From NCBI GenBank assembly GCA_028673005.1, contig CM054115.1, positions 124,001-188,000 on the forward strand: DNA of 64,000 nt, written 5' to 3'. Made by a program: the position numbers and the translations under genes. Under the pieces are notes generated by a model. The model was not told the origin of the DNA and made no database searches. It saw nothing but the letters and a program-made list of their open reading frames with translations. Shown one piece after another: positions 53,461 through 63,650 of the stretch; within the stretch, counting starts at the first letter, position 1, and the number at the start of each line of letters is the position of its first letter. Source of the stretch: Tanypteryx hageni. Lineage: Eukaryota; Arthropoda; Insecta; Odonata; Petaluridae.

Positions 53461-54525
53461 AGGTTACAAGAAAGTTACGTTAACGTTTTATTAAATTAAA
53501 ACAATGCAACGCGAATTTCCTTCGCCTTTCTGTGTGGAATTATGCGGCATTTCCATTTTGGGCTGAAGTTGCTAACTCGAGAAATGTAATCAATAAACTC
53601 CGGCCCGTTTCCTGGAATCCTATTGGCTAGAGAGAGAGAGGCGGATTTACCTTTCTGGGAGATCACGCCCACTTCTCTCGGCGTTACCTTGGCAACGGGA
53701 AACATGGAGACAAAAGACATTCGCATTCGTTTCCCTTGGATTTGTTTTCCGCGTCTCTTGGACACGCCCACTTTTAGAGCTAACCCCTCTGAGATTGCGC
53801 ACTTCGCCAGGAGCTGGTCTTCCTTAATCTCGTATATATATATATATTCTACTAGCGTAATATCCCCTCAAATATGACGGGAATGCGTGAATTAAGTATT
53901 ATGTAAGAAGTAGTTGGAGTTACCCGGCTTCGCTAGGCAAGGAATTTTCTTTTAAGCAGCAAATGAATTTTATTTCTCGGGCACCCGCGCTATCTGTGCT
54001 TTTAGGCACCTCAGCACTTGACTGCAGTCCGAGATGTTCGTGATAAGTTTGTTTATTCTCTTTGTAAACAATTTATTCGTAAGCTCACTTTGTAACACGA
54101 TCATAATCTCCTTCATTTGCTAGCGCCACGAATAGTCAAGGACTTCGTCTTAGCTAGTCGCTGTTAGATCTTTGATAGGACAAGGAGATAAGAGCCCAAG
54201 TGTCTGTTAGTTGAAAACACTACGAAAGAAAAATCATTTCACTAATATATGGTTTGTTTTCAAAAGATGTTGAACGAGAAGCAAGATGTTTGTGCAGCCT
54301 GCGAGGTGCTCCTCTCCGCCTGGAGGCGTTTGTCACAAGATATCACACCCTCAACCTTACTTAATGTATAATAAAAAGTTTTTATTATTGATCAAACTTT
54401 AAAATTTTTAAACAAGATTTTTATTTAAAAATAAACTGATGTGGGCAACACAAAACTTTATCATATTTATATGGCAAATTACGTTGTTAGCTCTGGGATC
54501 GTTGTCAATATTTACTTCCGGTTGA
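53461..54525. other. Unclassified repeat-like DNA with a retroelement-like tail
   Basis: Around 53835 a (TA)n run leads into actagcgtaatatcc and then gttacccggcttcgc, a wording shared by dispersed repeats of many arthropods. No coding sequence. Confidence 0.4.
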
Positions 54526-54529
54526 CAAT

Positions 54530-55050
54530 TAAGAAAAGAAAAAGGAGCGTTACTAAGACGTAACTAAGTGTCAATTGTTAACAATAGTCTTCGGTAGGTG
54601 GCGTGGTGGTGGCAGCTAAAAATATAAGATATATCTTAAACAGTGCATTATATAAAAAATGTATCAAACATAGGTTGTAGAAAGTAAAACTTCCTACAAC
54701 TTTTATTCCAGTACATTTTTACATTTCTCAAATATTAAAGCAAGTATTTCAAAATAACTGATAAGTGACAGGAGTGAACACCCACTTCCGGTCTACCGAT
54801 TTTTGCCGAAAACGTCAGATTTTCTAACTTTTATAAAAATGTCAAATATAATATTTTGCGTTGACCTGATTAATAGTTCTTGAGTTAGAGCGCCCACAAA
54901 AATCTATCACATACAGACAGACAGACAGGCACACAGACATCATCGAGAAAATAGTCAAAACAGGTTCAGGGGACCTTAAAACGCGTATTTCTGTTGAAAT
55001 CTCGAATTCGATTTACTTTCTCTATACTTCGTATATGGAGAAAGTAATAA
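54530..55050 (+). repeat. Repeat family S, copy 1
   Basis: About 500 bases, also at 56910-57445. Shared words: gcgttactaagacgtaac, cacccacttccggt, cagacagacagacag (copy 1 only) and the end atatggagaaagtaa. Probably a retroelement 3' tail; no coding frame. Confidence 0.75.
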
Positions 55051-55377
55051 TTTTATCCGAATTACAAAATAAGAAAATCCGAAAATTACCCGAGATTCAA
55101 CTTTTTTTAAAGCCACCAAAAATCTGTAACTTATTTATAACCGTTTTTACCCCGAATGAAAAGGAAAATAATAAAACCTTTACATTAACCCTCCGAATGA
55201 GTTTTCTTTTTAAACACGAAAAATCCATACTTTAGTCGGATGGATTAATTACTACGAGCTTTGAAGGCTTACGTTAACTAATCTAGAGAGTTCCTTGTGT
55301 TTGAATGATAATATTAGCGAGTGATGTGAGAATGAAAAATTCGAAACAACTTACGGAAAAGGAAAGGTAAAATGAAT
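55051..55377. other. No gene seen
   Basis: Short AT-rich spacer between repeats. Confidence 0.5.
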
Positions 55378-55495
55378 ATATGGATGTCAACAAGGTGTTG
55401 GGATGAGGAAACCCAGTGAGCACTCACCAATCAGACGACTTCAGGTTGGCGAGGCCCCGGGGATGTCGAAGCGACACACGTAAAATAACACAAAA

Positions 55496-55540
<45 letters not shown>
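55378..55540 (-). repeat. Penelope tail fragment, reversed, with (TA)n
   Basis: Reverse complement of the tail in PLE 1 (12745-12870): atggatgtcaacaaggtg, gcgaggccccggggatgtcg, then a (CA)n and (TA)n run. Confidence 0.85.
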
Positions 55541-55544
55541 ATTA

Positions 55545-56770
55545 GATAAAAGTAATTAGTGCTTGCATTCTGCAAGCATTGCATATCACCTTGGAGATAT
55601 TTCATCATTAGAAATATTTTTTTTCATTCAAAAGTTTCCACCTCTGCGCCGATTTTCGTTGTTTCCTTACGGGACAATATTGGAGTAAAAACAAACCCTA
55701 AAATTAGAAATTTTAAGAATACTATACCTATTCCATCGTGGGGGTACTAATGTCACACTATTCTGCCAAGTTTTCCAGTTTTAGCACATATATAAGCGAA
55801 ATAGCATTTATCTAATCTAATCTGTTTATGATTTGAAAATCTTTTAACGGCCCCAGCAACATTCATCGAGATATTAAAACGTTTATTTGTGCATTTTCAC
55901 TGAGTCAGCTCTAAATAACTTTAAAACTTCAGCTCCCTGGCTCAATTCTAAATACCTAAACATTTCACTTCACTTAACAGCTTGTGCCTGCCTGCAGAGG
56001 ATCATCGGATGTCTTTATTCCATCAATTTTTTCTATTTGTTTAAGATTTATGAATTTTTAACGGCGAAACAAATAATAATAGGTATTAAAATTTCTATAA
56101 TCCACCTCGAAAAATAAATCAATTTTTCAGAAATATATATTTCATCATTAGAAATATTTTTTATTCAAAGGTTTGCACCCCTGCACAGATTTCTTTTTTG
56201 TTTTATGGGTCAATGTTGTAGTAAAAGCAATCCCTGAAATTGGCAATTTTAAGAATATTATACCCACTTTTATCCGTTGCGGGGTAATAATGCCACTCAT
56301 TTCTGCCGAATTTTTAATTTATAGGACATCTAAAAATGAAATAATATTTATCTAATCGTTAAAATTTTAAAAACATTACCTGCCGAAATTACGACCTCGT
56401 GGAGACCTTCAAATGTTTATTTGCTCATCTGCGCACTAAGCATTAAATAAGAAAAAGAAATTTCAGCTCTCTAGGTCGTCACTAAGTGCATATAAATTAA
56501 TCTATTTGTTTAAACTTTAAGAATTTTTAACAGCCGGACAACCAAAAATATCAAAATTTCCGTAATCCCCATTTCGTTATTTTACGAAATTCTACCCTTA
56601 CGTAAAGTTTTTGTGGGACATTCGGAAATACAGAAACTTTAAAAAATTTGTTTAAGAAACAGCGAATTTTTAACGGCTGGCTGCGTAGTTGCACTTTATT
56701 GAGATTTTCAATTTTTTTAGTCGGTTTTCCATACAGTCCTACCTAAATAAAATCTGACGTGGCTTTCTCC
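55545..56770. repeat. Family R repeats, two diverged left half-units
   Basis: 55545-56120 and 56120-56770 each run through the aatatttttt, cctctgc, taatgccac and ttaacggc words of the unit at 39925. The second lacks the hairpin tip. Confidence 0.65.
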
Positions 56771-56909
56771 ATATCTGTAATATTTATAAAAATTCCAAAT
56801 AGGTTAAATGATAATAAATATTTTAGGAAACTGCGGGAAAATTTTATACCTCACAAAGAACAGAAATAAACTCAAACCATAGCCTTCTGATATTGGATAT
56901 AGCCACAAA

Positions 56910-57445
56910 GCTCCGACAATTAAGAAAATAAAAATGGGCGTTACTAAGACGTAACTAAGCGTCAATTGTTAACAAAGAGTCGTCGGTAGGTGGCGTGGTG
57001 TTGGCAGGTAAAAATATAAGATATCTCTTAAACAATGCATTATATGAAAACATGTTTCAAACAAAGGTTGTAGAAAATTAAATTTCCTACGACTTTTATT
57101 CCAGCACAGTTCTACATTTATTAAATAATTAAGCAAATATTTGTAAATAACGGATAAGTGACGGGAGTAAACACCCACTTCCGGTCAACCGATTTTTACC
57201 AAAAACTAATCAGTTCTTCTAACTCTTATAAAAATGTTAAATATAAAATTTCGCATTGACCTGATTAATAGTTTTTGAGTTAGTACACCCACAATAAAGC
57301 TATCACACATACACAGATATCATCGAGAAAATGGTCAAAACGTGTTCAGGGGATCTCAAAACGTGTATTTCCGTTGAAATCCTGAAGTCGAATGTTTTCG
57401 TGAATACAATAATTTCCTCTATGCTACGTATATGGAGAAAGTAAA
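56910..57445 (+). repeat. Repeat family S, copy 2
   Basis: Second copy of 54530-55050, with the cagacag run almost deleted and the same atatggagaaagtaa end. Confidence 0.75.
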
Positions 57446-57475
57446 AATGTAGTCTCCAGCTCATCTGGAAGTGTA

Positions 57476-57483
57476 CACACAGA

Positions 57484-57558
<75 letters not shown>

Positions 57559-57574
57559 CCTTTTAATTTCCTTA

Positions 57575-57623
<49 letters not shown>
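57476..57623. repeat. (CA)n-(TA)n compound microsatellite
   Basis: About 17 CA units, then two (TA)n arrays separated by ccttttaatttccttaag, itself the end of the Penelope tail found at 57785-57804. Confidence 0.9.
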
Positions 57624-57626
<3 letters not shown>

Positions 57627-57800
57627 GAAGGGCATAGGCCCGATAAGCTTGCGTGTTTTTTGTTTTTGTGTTCGTGTGTTCAACGTGTCTCTTCGACGCC
57701 CCCAGCAGCCTGCCAACTTGGTCTCCGACTTGCCAAGTGTCCGCTGGGCCTCCTTCAACACCTTGTTGCCACCCTCATCACTACCTTTTTATTTCCTTAA

Positions 57801-57870
<70 letters not shown>
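57624..57870 (+). repeat. Penelope tail of a second subfamily, degenerate hammerhead
   Basis: atgaagaagggcataggcccgata: stem GGGC-ATAG-GCCC with the core bases changed (A for C before TGAAGA, GATA for GAAA). Then a tail analogous to PLE 1 (ctcttcgacgcccccagc; ccttgttgccac) and (TA)n. Confidence 0.7.
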
Positions 57871-57871
<1 letters not shown>

Positions 57872-57873
<2 letters not shown>

Positions 57874-58879
57874 GACAGCTTCCACCCATCCCACCCTCTC
57901 TTTCACTCATCACTCTTCTACAACACACTCCACGTTCCTCGACGTTAACCTCCTTCTCCGTAATGGACGCATCGGCACCTCGGTGCACATTAAAGATACC
58001 AACCACCTACAATACCTCCACTACACCAGCTGCCACCCACAGCACACAAAGAAATCTCTTCCGTACTCCCTCGCCAGGCGTGGCCTTAGAATCTGCTCGG
58101 ATAGCACCTCGCTATCCGATTATTGCGCCTTACTCCTTAAGGCTTTCCTCAATCGAGGATACCCTGCCGACTTAGTCCGCAATGAAATATATCGCGCCGT
58201 CTCCACCCCCTCCAGACGCCCACCGATCTTGAACCCACCCTCGAAGACAGAAGTCCCTCTGACTCTCACCACAACCTTTCACCCGGGGCTGCACGAAGCC
58301 CTAAATAACATCCTCGCGGCCGCCCATCCAATTCTCCTTAACGCACCCACAACTACGCTACTCTTCCCTAAGCCCCCTTTGATATCCTTCCGCCGACCTA
58401 GGAGTCTTGGCGACCTGCTATGACGCGAGGAACTCCCCACCGGTCTTCCACCTTCCCCCGCAGGTTCCTCCCCTTGTAAAAGACCACGTTGCCTCACTTG
58501 CCCCATCTTAGATACTTCTTCCTCGTTTCCCAGCCCCGTTATTCAAATCTCCTATCCTATCTTATCCCGCAGCACTTGTACCTCCAAAAACGTAATATAT
58601 CTTCTTACCTGCACACAATGCCCCGCGTTCTATGTAGGCCTCACAACCACACCCCTTAACATCCGCATGAACGGCCATCGGAATAGCGTCTCTCTTAGGC
58701 GCCCCCTTCCGGTGGCCGACCATGCGTTAACCCACTCCCTTCCCTTCAATAGCTGCTTCACAGTAAAAACTATTCGTGCTCTTCCAAGTAGTTTCCCCGC
58801 GCCACAACTCCGTCAATGGGAACTAGCCCATATTGACATCCTCCGCTCCCTCTCCTTACCAGGTTTAAACCTTCGCTAA
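57872..58879 (+). pseudogene. Penelope-type protein 2, one in-frame stop
   Basis: Follows a (TA)n array and starts after the reverse transcriptase catalytic box, so the N-terminal part is missing. It aligns with 11560-12556 throughout: [33 protein letters not shown]. One TGA at 58421-58423 interrupts. The C-terminal part has PCKRPRCLTCP, LLTCTQCPAFYVGLTTTPL and IRMNGHRNS: a GIY-YIG signature with the glycine retained, unlike PLE 1. Ends LPGLNLR before the stop at 58877-58879, as PLE 1 ends PPGLNLR. Confidence 0.82.
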
Positions 58880-58982
58880 CACTCCCACTCCAATCACACC
58901 TCCTTCCCCTTCCCCTTACCCCTCTTTTCCCGAACCCCTACCTCCAGTGTTATGATAATTTTTAGTCTCCGTATTTCTCTCG

Positions 58983-59009
58983 CTGAAGAAGGGCGTGTGT
59001 TGCCCGAAA
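58983..59009 (+). ncRNA. Hammerhead-like core in Penelope 2 tail
   Basis: CTGAAGA, A, stem GGGC-GTGTGTT-GCCC (four perfect pairs), GAAA. It lies 104 bases after the GIY-YIG stop, as in PLE 1. Stem III and the cleavage triplet are not obvious. Confidence 0.55.
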
Positions 59010-59143
59010 GCTCCAAATTACAAGCCTTCCTCTATCGCTGTGGACGTCCACCACCGTATGGTAAGTGTTCACTGGCTCCTTCCTATCCCTCTCAACCTCT
59101 CGTTGCATTTATTTTATCATATTATTTCTTTTTCACTATCGTT

Positions 59144-59147
<4 letters not shown>

Positions 59148-59187
<40 letters not shown>

Positions 59188-59213
59188 GGATGTCAACAAG
59201 GTGTTGGGATGAG
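59148..59213. repeat. (TA)n plus reversed Penelope tail stub
   Basis: The (TA)n ending the PLE 2 tail (59148-59183), then atggatgtcaacaaggtg (59187-59204), a reversed piece of the PLE 1 type tail. It abuts a forward tail that starts at 59215. Confidence 0.8.
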
Positions 59214-59214
59214 T

Positions 59215-59427
59215 TCTCTCTCTGTAGCTGATGAAGGAACAATACCGAAAGCTTCTACGTTTGTGATGTTTCTGTGTTTTAGTGTTCTTTTACGTGTGCC
59301 GCTTCGACATCCCCGGGGCTTCGCCAACCTGAAGTCGTCTGATTGGTGAGTGCTCACTGGGTTTCCTCATCCCAACACCTTGTTGACCTCCATTTATCCA
59401 TTTTTCCTTTCCTTTTCCGTAAGCTGT

Positions 59428-59475
<48 letters not shown>
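59215..59475 (+). repeat. Penelope tail 3 with hammerhead-like core and (TA)n
   Basis: Nearly identical to 12685-12953. Core at 59228-59250: CTGATGA, AGG-AACAATA-CC, GAAA. The CUGAUGA is canonical but stem II has only two firm pairs. Ends in (TA)n at 59432-59473. Confidence 0.75.
59228..59250 (+). ncRNA. Hammerhead-like core in Penelope tail 3
   Basis: Canonical CTGATGA and GAAA with a weak stem II. Same position in the tail as 12699-12721, where the stem is better. Confidence 0.45.
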
Positions 59476-60765
59476 AATAGGAATGCACCCAAAAGATCTA
59501 CTGTTGATACAAGTTTATATGCCGACCAGCCAACATGAAGATGAGGCTGTTGAAGAAATATACGAGAAGATAGAAAATATTATGGAGGAGGAAGGTAAAA
59601 ACTGTTGCAAGATAGTGATGGGCGATTGGAACGCTGTGGTAGGAGAGGGAAGAGAAGACCAAGTAGTAGGAAAATTTGGACTAGGGAAAAGAAATGAAAG
59701 AGGTGAAAGACTTGTTGAGTTCTGTAAAGAGAAGAGGATGTTCATATCAAATACTTGGTTTGAAAATCATAAGAAAAGGCTATACACGTGGAAATCACCA
59801 GGAGATGGAGCCAGATATCAAATAGATTATATTTTAGTGGAAGAAAGATACAGAAATGGAGTAAAAAAAGCATATAGACTTCCAGGAGCAGACATTGACA
59901 GTGATCATGTGCTCCTCATGGCCGAAATAAAACTAGCCTTGAAGAAGGTTAAGAAGGCTAAGATAGTTAGGAAATGGGACTTAGAGAAAATAGCCACAGT
60001 AGGAAAAGAAAGAATAGGGGGAAAAATGGATGGATGATGCATGGAATAGGATAAAGAAGGCTATAAGGAAAACAGCAGAACAGGCTATTGGGTTTTTCAA
60101 AGGAAAGAGAATAAAAAAGCCATGGGTGACAAATGAAATGATAGAAAAGATGGAAGAAAGAAGGCAATACAAAAGCAGGACTGATGAAGATGGAAAAAGG
60201 AAATACAGGAAACTGAATAATGAACTAAGAAGAGAAACCCAAAAAGCAAGGGAGAGATGGCTAGAGGAGGAATGCTCAGATATAGAAGATCTAGAGAGAA
60301 AAGGAATGTATGACTTGATGTATAAGAAAGTAAAAAATGTAACGTGGGATAGATGGAGAACAAGCGCATGTGTGAAAGAGATTGAAAGTAAAGAAGATAA
60401 AGTTCTATATAAGGAAGAGGAGGTCCTTAATAGATGGAGAAAATACATGGAGGAGTTGTACAAATCAAATGAAAAACCAAAGGATCTCCGTATTGAAGAG
60501 CAGGATGAAATAAATAATGACGAAACGGGTTTCGATATTGAAAATAGAGGTGCTACAAGCAATAAAGGATATGAAGAATGGGAAGGCAATGGGGGTAGAT
60601 GAGATACCGATAGAATTATTTAAGTGTCTTAATGAGGAAGGACTGGAAGAAATAGTGAAGTTGTGTAATGCAATCTATAACAAGGGGATGTGGCCAGAGG
60701 ATTTCGTCAAAGCAATTATGATTCCAATTCCGAAAAAGCAAGGAACAAGAAAATGCAGTGAACAC
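59475..60765 (+). pseudogene. LINE fragment: endonuclease and start of reverse transcriptase
   Basis: Begins beside the (TA)n array inside the endonuclease domain: QVYMPTSQHEDE, MGDWNAVVGEG, FGLGKRNERGERL, NTWF, YTWKSPGD, QIDYILV and ADIDSDHVLLMA, the final SDH box. After frameshifts near 60030 and 60560 it continues through a charged linker into the reverse transcriptase start (NGKAMGVDEIPIELF; IMIPIPKKQGTRKCSEHRT). It stops at 60765 where the DD82E transposase begins. Many insect genomes carry copies annotated as craniofacial development protein 2-like; that name reflects a retroelement and not the vertebrate gene. Clade not assigned. Confidence 0.82.
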
Positions 60766-61854
60766 AGAACAAGAAGGACGCGATAGATTTGAAGCCTCGG
60801 GATCCACCGTATTCAGGTCTCCCCGTAAACAGATGAAGAGGAAAAGAGACGCTTTAAGAATTGACGACTTCGATAAGGACATTATTCGCAGAAAGGTACT
60901 GAGTTACTACGAAAAGGGAGAATATCCTACTTTTAAACAAATACTGGCAGAAATGAACTTTCAGTGGCAAATTACGTCACTATGGAGGATTTTAAAATCA
61001 ATGGGCTTTAAATATAGGAAGACTAACGACGGAAGGAAATTCCTTCTGGAAAGAATGGACGTAGTTATGGCTCGAGTTACGTTTTTACGTACATTGAATG
61101 ACCTCCGAAACAAAATCAACCCCAATGATCACAAAAGGATCACATTTTATTTGGATGAGACGTGGGTCAACCAGAACTACGCCCCAAAAAAGATATGGCA
61201 GAATGAAGATGGTGAGGGTGGATTGAAAGTCCCGATTGGAAAGGGTGGGAGAGTTATTGTGTGCCATGTGAGATCAGCAGAGACTGGTTTTTTTTAGAAG
61301 GATGCAAACTTGTGTTCCGGCCAAAAGTCAAGTCTTCCAGTGATGACTATCACACAGACATGAACACTAGTGTTTTCAAAACCTGGTCTTTGAAATTTTT
61401 AGATATTCTCGATGAGAGAGAAATAAAAGGTGCGACAATTGTTATGGATAACGCAAGTTATCATTCTGTTATCCTCGACAAAACGCCGTCTTCCAACACA
61501 AGAAAGGCTGACATTCTGGCATGGCTCTCGACACGAAATATACACCACGATGCGAATCAAACCCGGGCAGAGCTGCTTTATTTGGTTAAATTACTGAAGC
61601 CAAGAACCAACTCTTATGAATTGGATTGTATTGCGCGGACAAGAGGTCATACGGTAGTACGTCTCCCTCCTTATCACTGCCATTACAATCCTATTGAACT
61701 GATATGGGCGCAGGTGAAAGACCAAGTAGGAAAAAGGAATAACACCTTCCGGTTGGCCGATGTCGAGGTGTTGATGAATGAAGAACTGGAGAAAGTAACG
61801 AGAAGTGATTGGGAAAACTGTGTCAAACATGCGGAAAAGCTTCAAAGACGATAG
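60766..61854 (+). pseudogene. Tc1/mariner-type DD82E transposase, one frameshift
   Basis: Helix-turn-helix region (DFDKDIIRRKVLSYYEKGE; FKQILAEM), then YLDETWVNQN (first Asp, about 61150), VMDNASYHS (second Asp, about 61444) and YHCHYNPIELIWAQVK (Glu, about 61698). I count 82 residues between the second Asp and the Glu, so it is DD82E and not the DD34-41 of common families. The single break is in a run of eight T (61288-61295), which may be a sequencing error. The first in-frame ATG is at 60833, but coding similarity extends upstream to the LINE junction. TIRs were not found, so the element is truncated or its ends have decayed. Confidence 0.85.
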
Positions 61855-62894
61855 CAGTGACACTGACTTCAGCGATGAATCAGACATCAACGATACCTTT
61901 TAAAACAACGAAAGCTGAATGTAAATAAAATTTTATATAAATAGTAGTATAATGTAGGTAGAAAATATTGCAATGATGAGAAAAAAATTACAAAAACAAT
62001 GAAAATCAAAAAAATATTTTTAACTTCGCCATTGCAGGTCCAAAGCCCTGATTAAAAAGAAGGATGGGAAATATTTTAACGCAATGGAAAATGGCCGGTA
62101 GTAATAAACAATGACCGTAAGTTTATCTGCGACGCGTCGCCTTTCATTCGCAAGCAGATCATTTCAAGAGCGGATATCTGGTAATGCTGTTAGGTTTTTC
62201 TATGCATTTCGAAAGCCGCGGGTGACGTGGGAGAGGGAAAAGGGAAGAAGGGGAGAGGGAAAAGGTTCTCATAGGCTACTTGCTATGTGAAGGTCATGCT
62301 TCTTAAGACGAGAAACATACTATAGTGCCCTCGAAGGTATCCATCTTGAAATTAAACTTGTAGCGCCCTCGGATGTCGAAAACTGGAACTATGATTATTA
62401 GAATTAATTTTACCAGAGGGGAGAGGGGTGGGGGAGCTATACCAAGGCCGTCTCGAAGTACAGACCTGCCACTGGCGGCTCAAAAGCCCGCTGACGTCAC
62501 GAGAGAAATCTGAACGCAAGTAGACTCGCATTTGTTTCGCCAATGCTTTCGAAGTCTTTTGAAGGAGAACGCGTGTAGCTAAGTGGTGTGTTTAAGGTAA
62601 TTTTGGTGGTTTACTGTGAAAAGTTGTAAGTTGTTCCTGTTTTTGGATCCATATTGGACACCAGTTCGAGAAGAATTACAATTAAGGAATAAATACTGAA
62701 CGGTAAGTAATTAAAGTTAATATTATTTGAATTAGATTCCGTTGACTAGATGTTTCTCTTTTTGATTTTTGCGTGGATGCATAATATAATTAGAATATGA
62801 TTAATGTAATGTATATTATATATGCTTAATGTAATATTTTTAAGGACATTTAAGAGTTGAAAAAGAATAATGTAGTATTTGCTCAAAATTTCAT
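61855..62894. other. No gene seen; leader of the THAP/P element
   Basis: Contains direct-repeat words tagtgccctcg (62323) and tagcgccctcgg (62361) and several potential starts upstream of the THAP ATG. It may include the left end of the P-type element, but I could not find a matching TIR because the right end lies outside the window. Confidence 0.4.
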
Positions 62895-63650
62895 ATGGGA
62901 AGGAAATGCTGTGTGCCTGGATGTAAGTCTAACTATGATGGACAGGCTTATACTCCTTGCTTCTCTTTTCCGAAAGATCCAGTGCGAAGAGCCAAGTGGT
63001 TACACAACATCCATATAAAGGACTTCAGTCCTAGTAACACAGCTGTTGTTTGTGTAAAACATTTTTCGGAGAACTTTGTTATTCGCGAAGACAGGATGAA
63101 ACGGGATGACGGCAGTGAGCTTGTTGTTCCTAGGAAACACTTAGCTTTGAAGAATGATGCTTACCCTACAATTTTCGAAGGTCAGCCATCATATTTATCT
63201 TCAGAACCAAGTCAACCCAGACGACGCCCAGAAGACAGGGTAGCTGAAGCAAAACTGGCTGAAGAAAGGAAATTTAGCCAGTGGTGTGAAGAAGACACCA
63301 TTAAGTCATTTGCATGTTTACAGAATGGCTATAAAATGCGTTTAACTTCAGGTTGGTTAGTCCTTAATGAAAGTGATTGCTTAATTTTAGGAAAAATGTG
63401 TTTCGTTGATTATCCTAAAATAATTTTAAGTGTTAAAGTTTTTCATGATTTAAGTGTATCTGTTTGGCATAATAATGTTCGTCTGCCTAAAATGAAATTA
63501 GACTGGGTTTTGGGGAAATCTTCCTTATGTGATAGGCGGACAAAACTTGAGTCTTTGCTAAGTCATTTATTTTCACATGAACTTAATGATGCATCTACAA
63601 AGATTGAAATGGCTTTACAGTTATTAATTTCATCTGTGGAAGAGTTTTAG
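62895..63650 (+). CDS. THAP domain and N-terminal part of a P-element-type transposase
   Basis: ATG at 62895 after an AT-rich leader. Residues 1-90 are a THAP zinc finger: CCVPGC at the start, CFSFPKD, KWLHNI, VVCVKHF (last Cys and His), and VPRKHLAL in place of the AVPxIF box. A charged stretch (EDRVAEAKLAEERKFSQW) follows, then the region between the THAP and the catalytic domain. It ends with TAG at 63648-63650; the next frame continues the protein. In P elements the THAP domain binds the element ends. The overall layout is THAP9-like; whether this is a mobile or a domesticated copy cannot be told from the visible part. Confidence 0.8.
   Translation: MGRKCCVPGCKSNYDGQAYTPCFSFPKDPVRRAKWLHNIHIKDFSPSNTAVVCVKHFSENFVIREDRMKRDDGSELVVPRKHLALKNDAYPTIFEGQPSYLSSEPSQPRRRPEDRVAEAKLAEERKFSQWCEEDTIKSFACLQNGYKMRLTSGWLVLNESDCLILGKMCFVDYPKIILSVKVFHDLSVSVWHNNVRLPKMKLDWVLGKSSLCDRRTKLESLLSHLFSHELNDASTKIEMALQLLISSVEEF

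Noticed and set aside
53496..53877. Opposing open frames of 84-91 codons
   Set aside because: No recognisable motif on either strand, and the region looks like a repeat.
57303..57761. Open frame with long Tyr-Ile runs across microsatellites
   Set aside because: The runs come from (TA)n; no family match.
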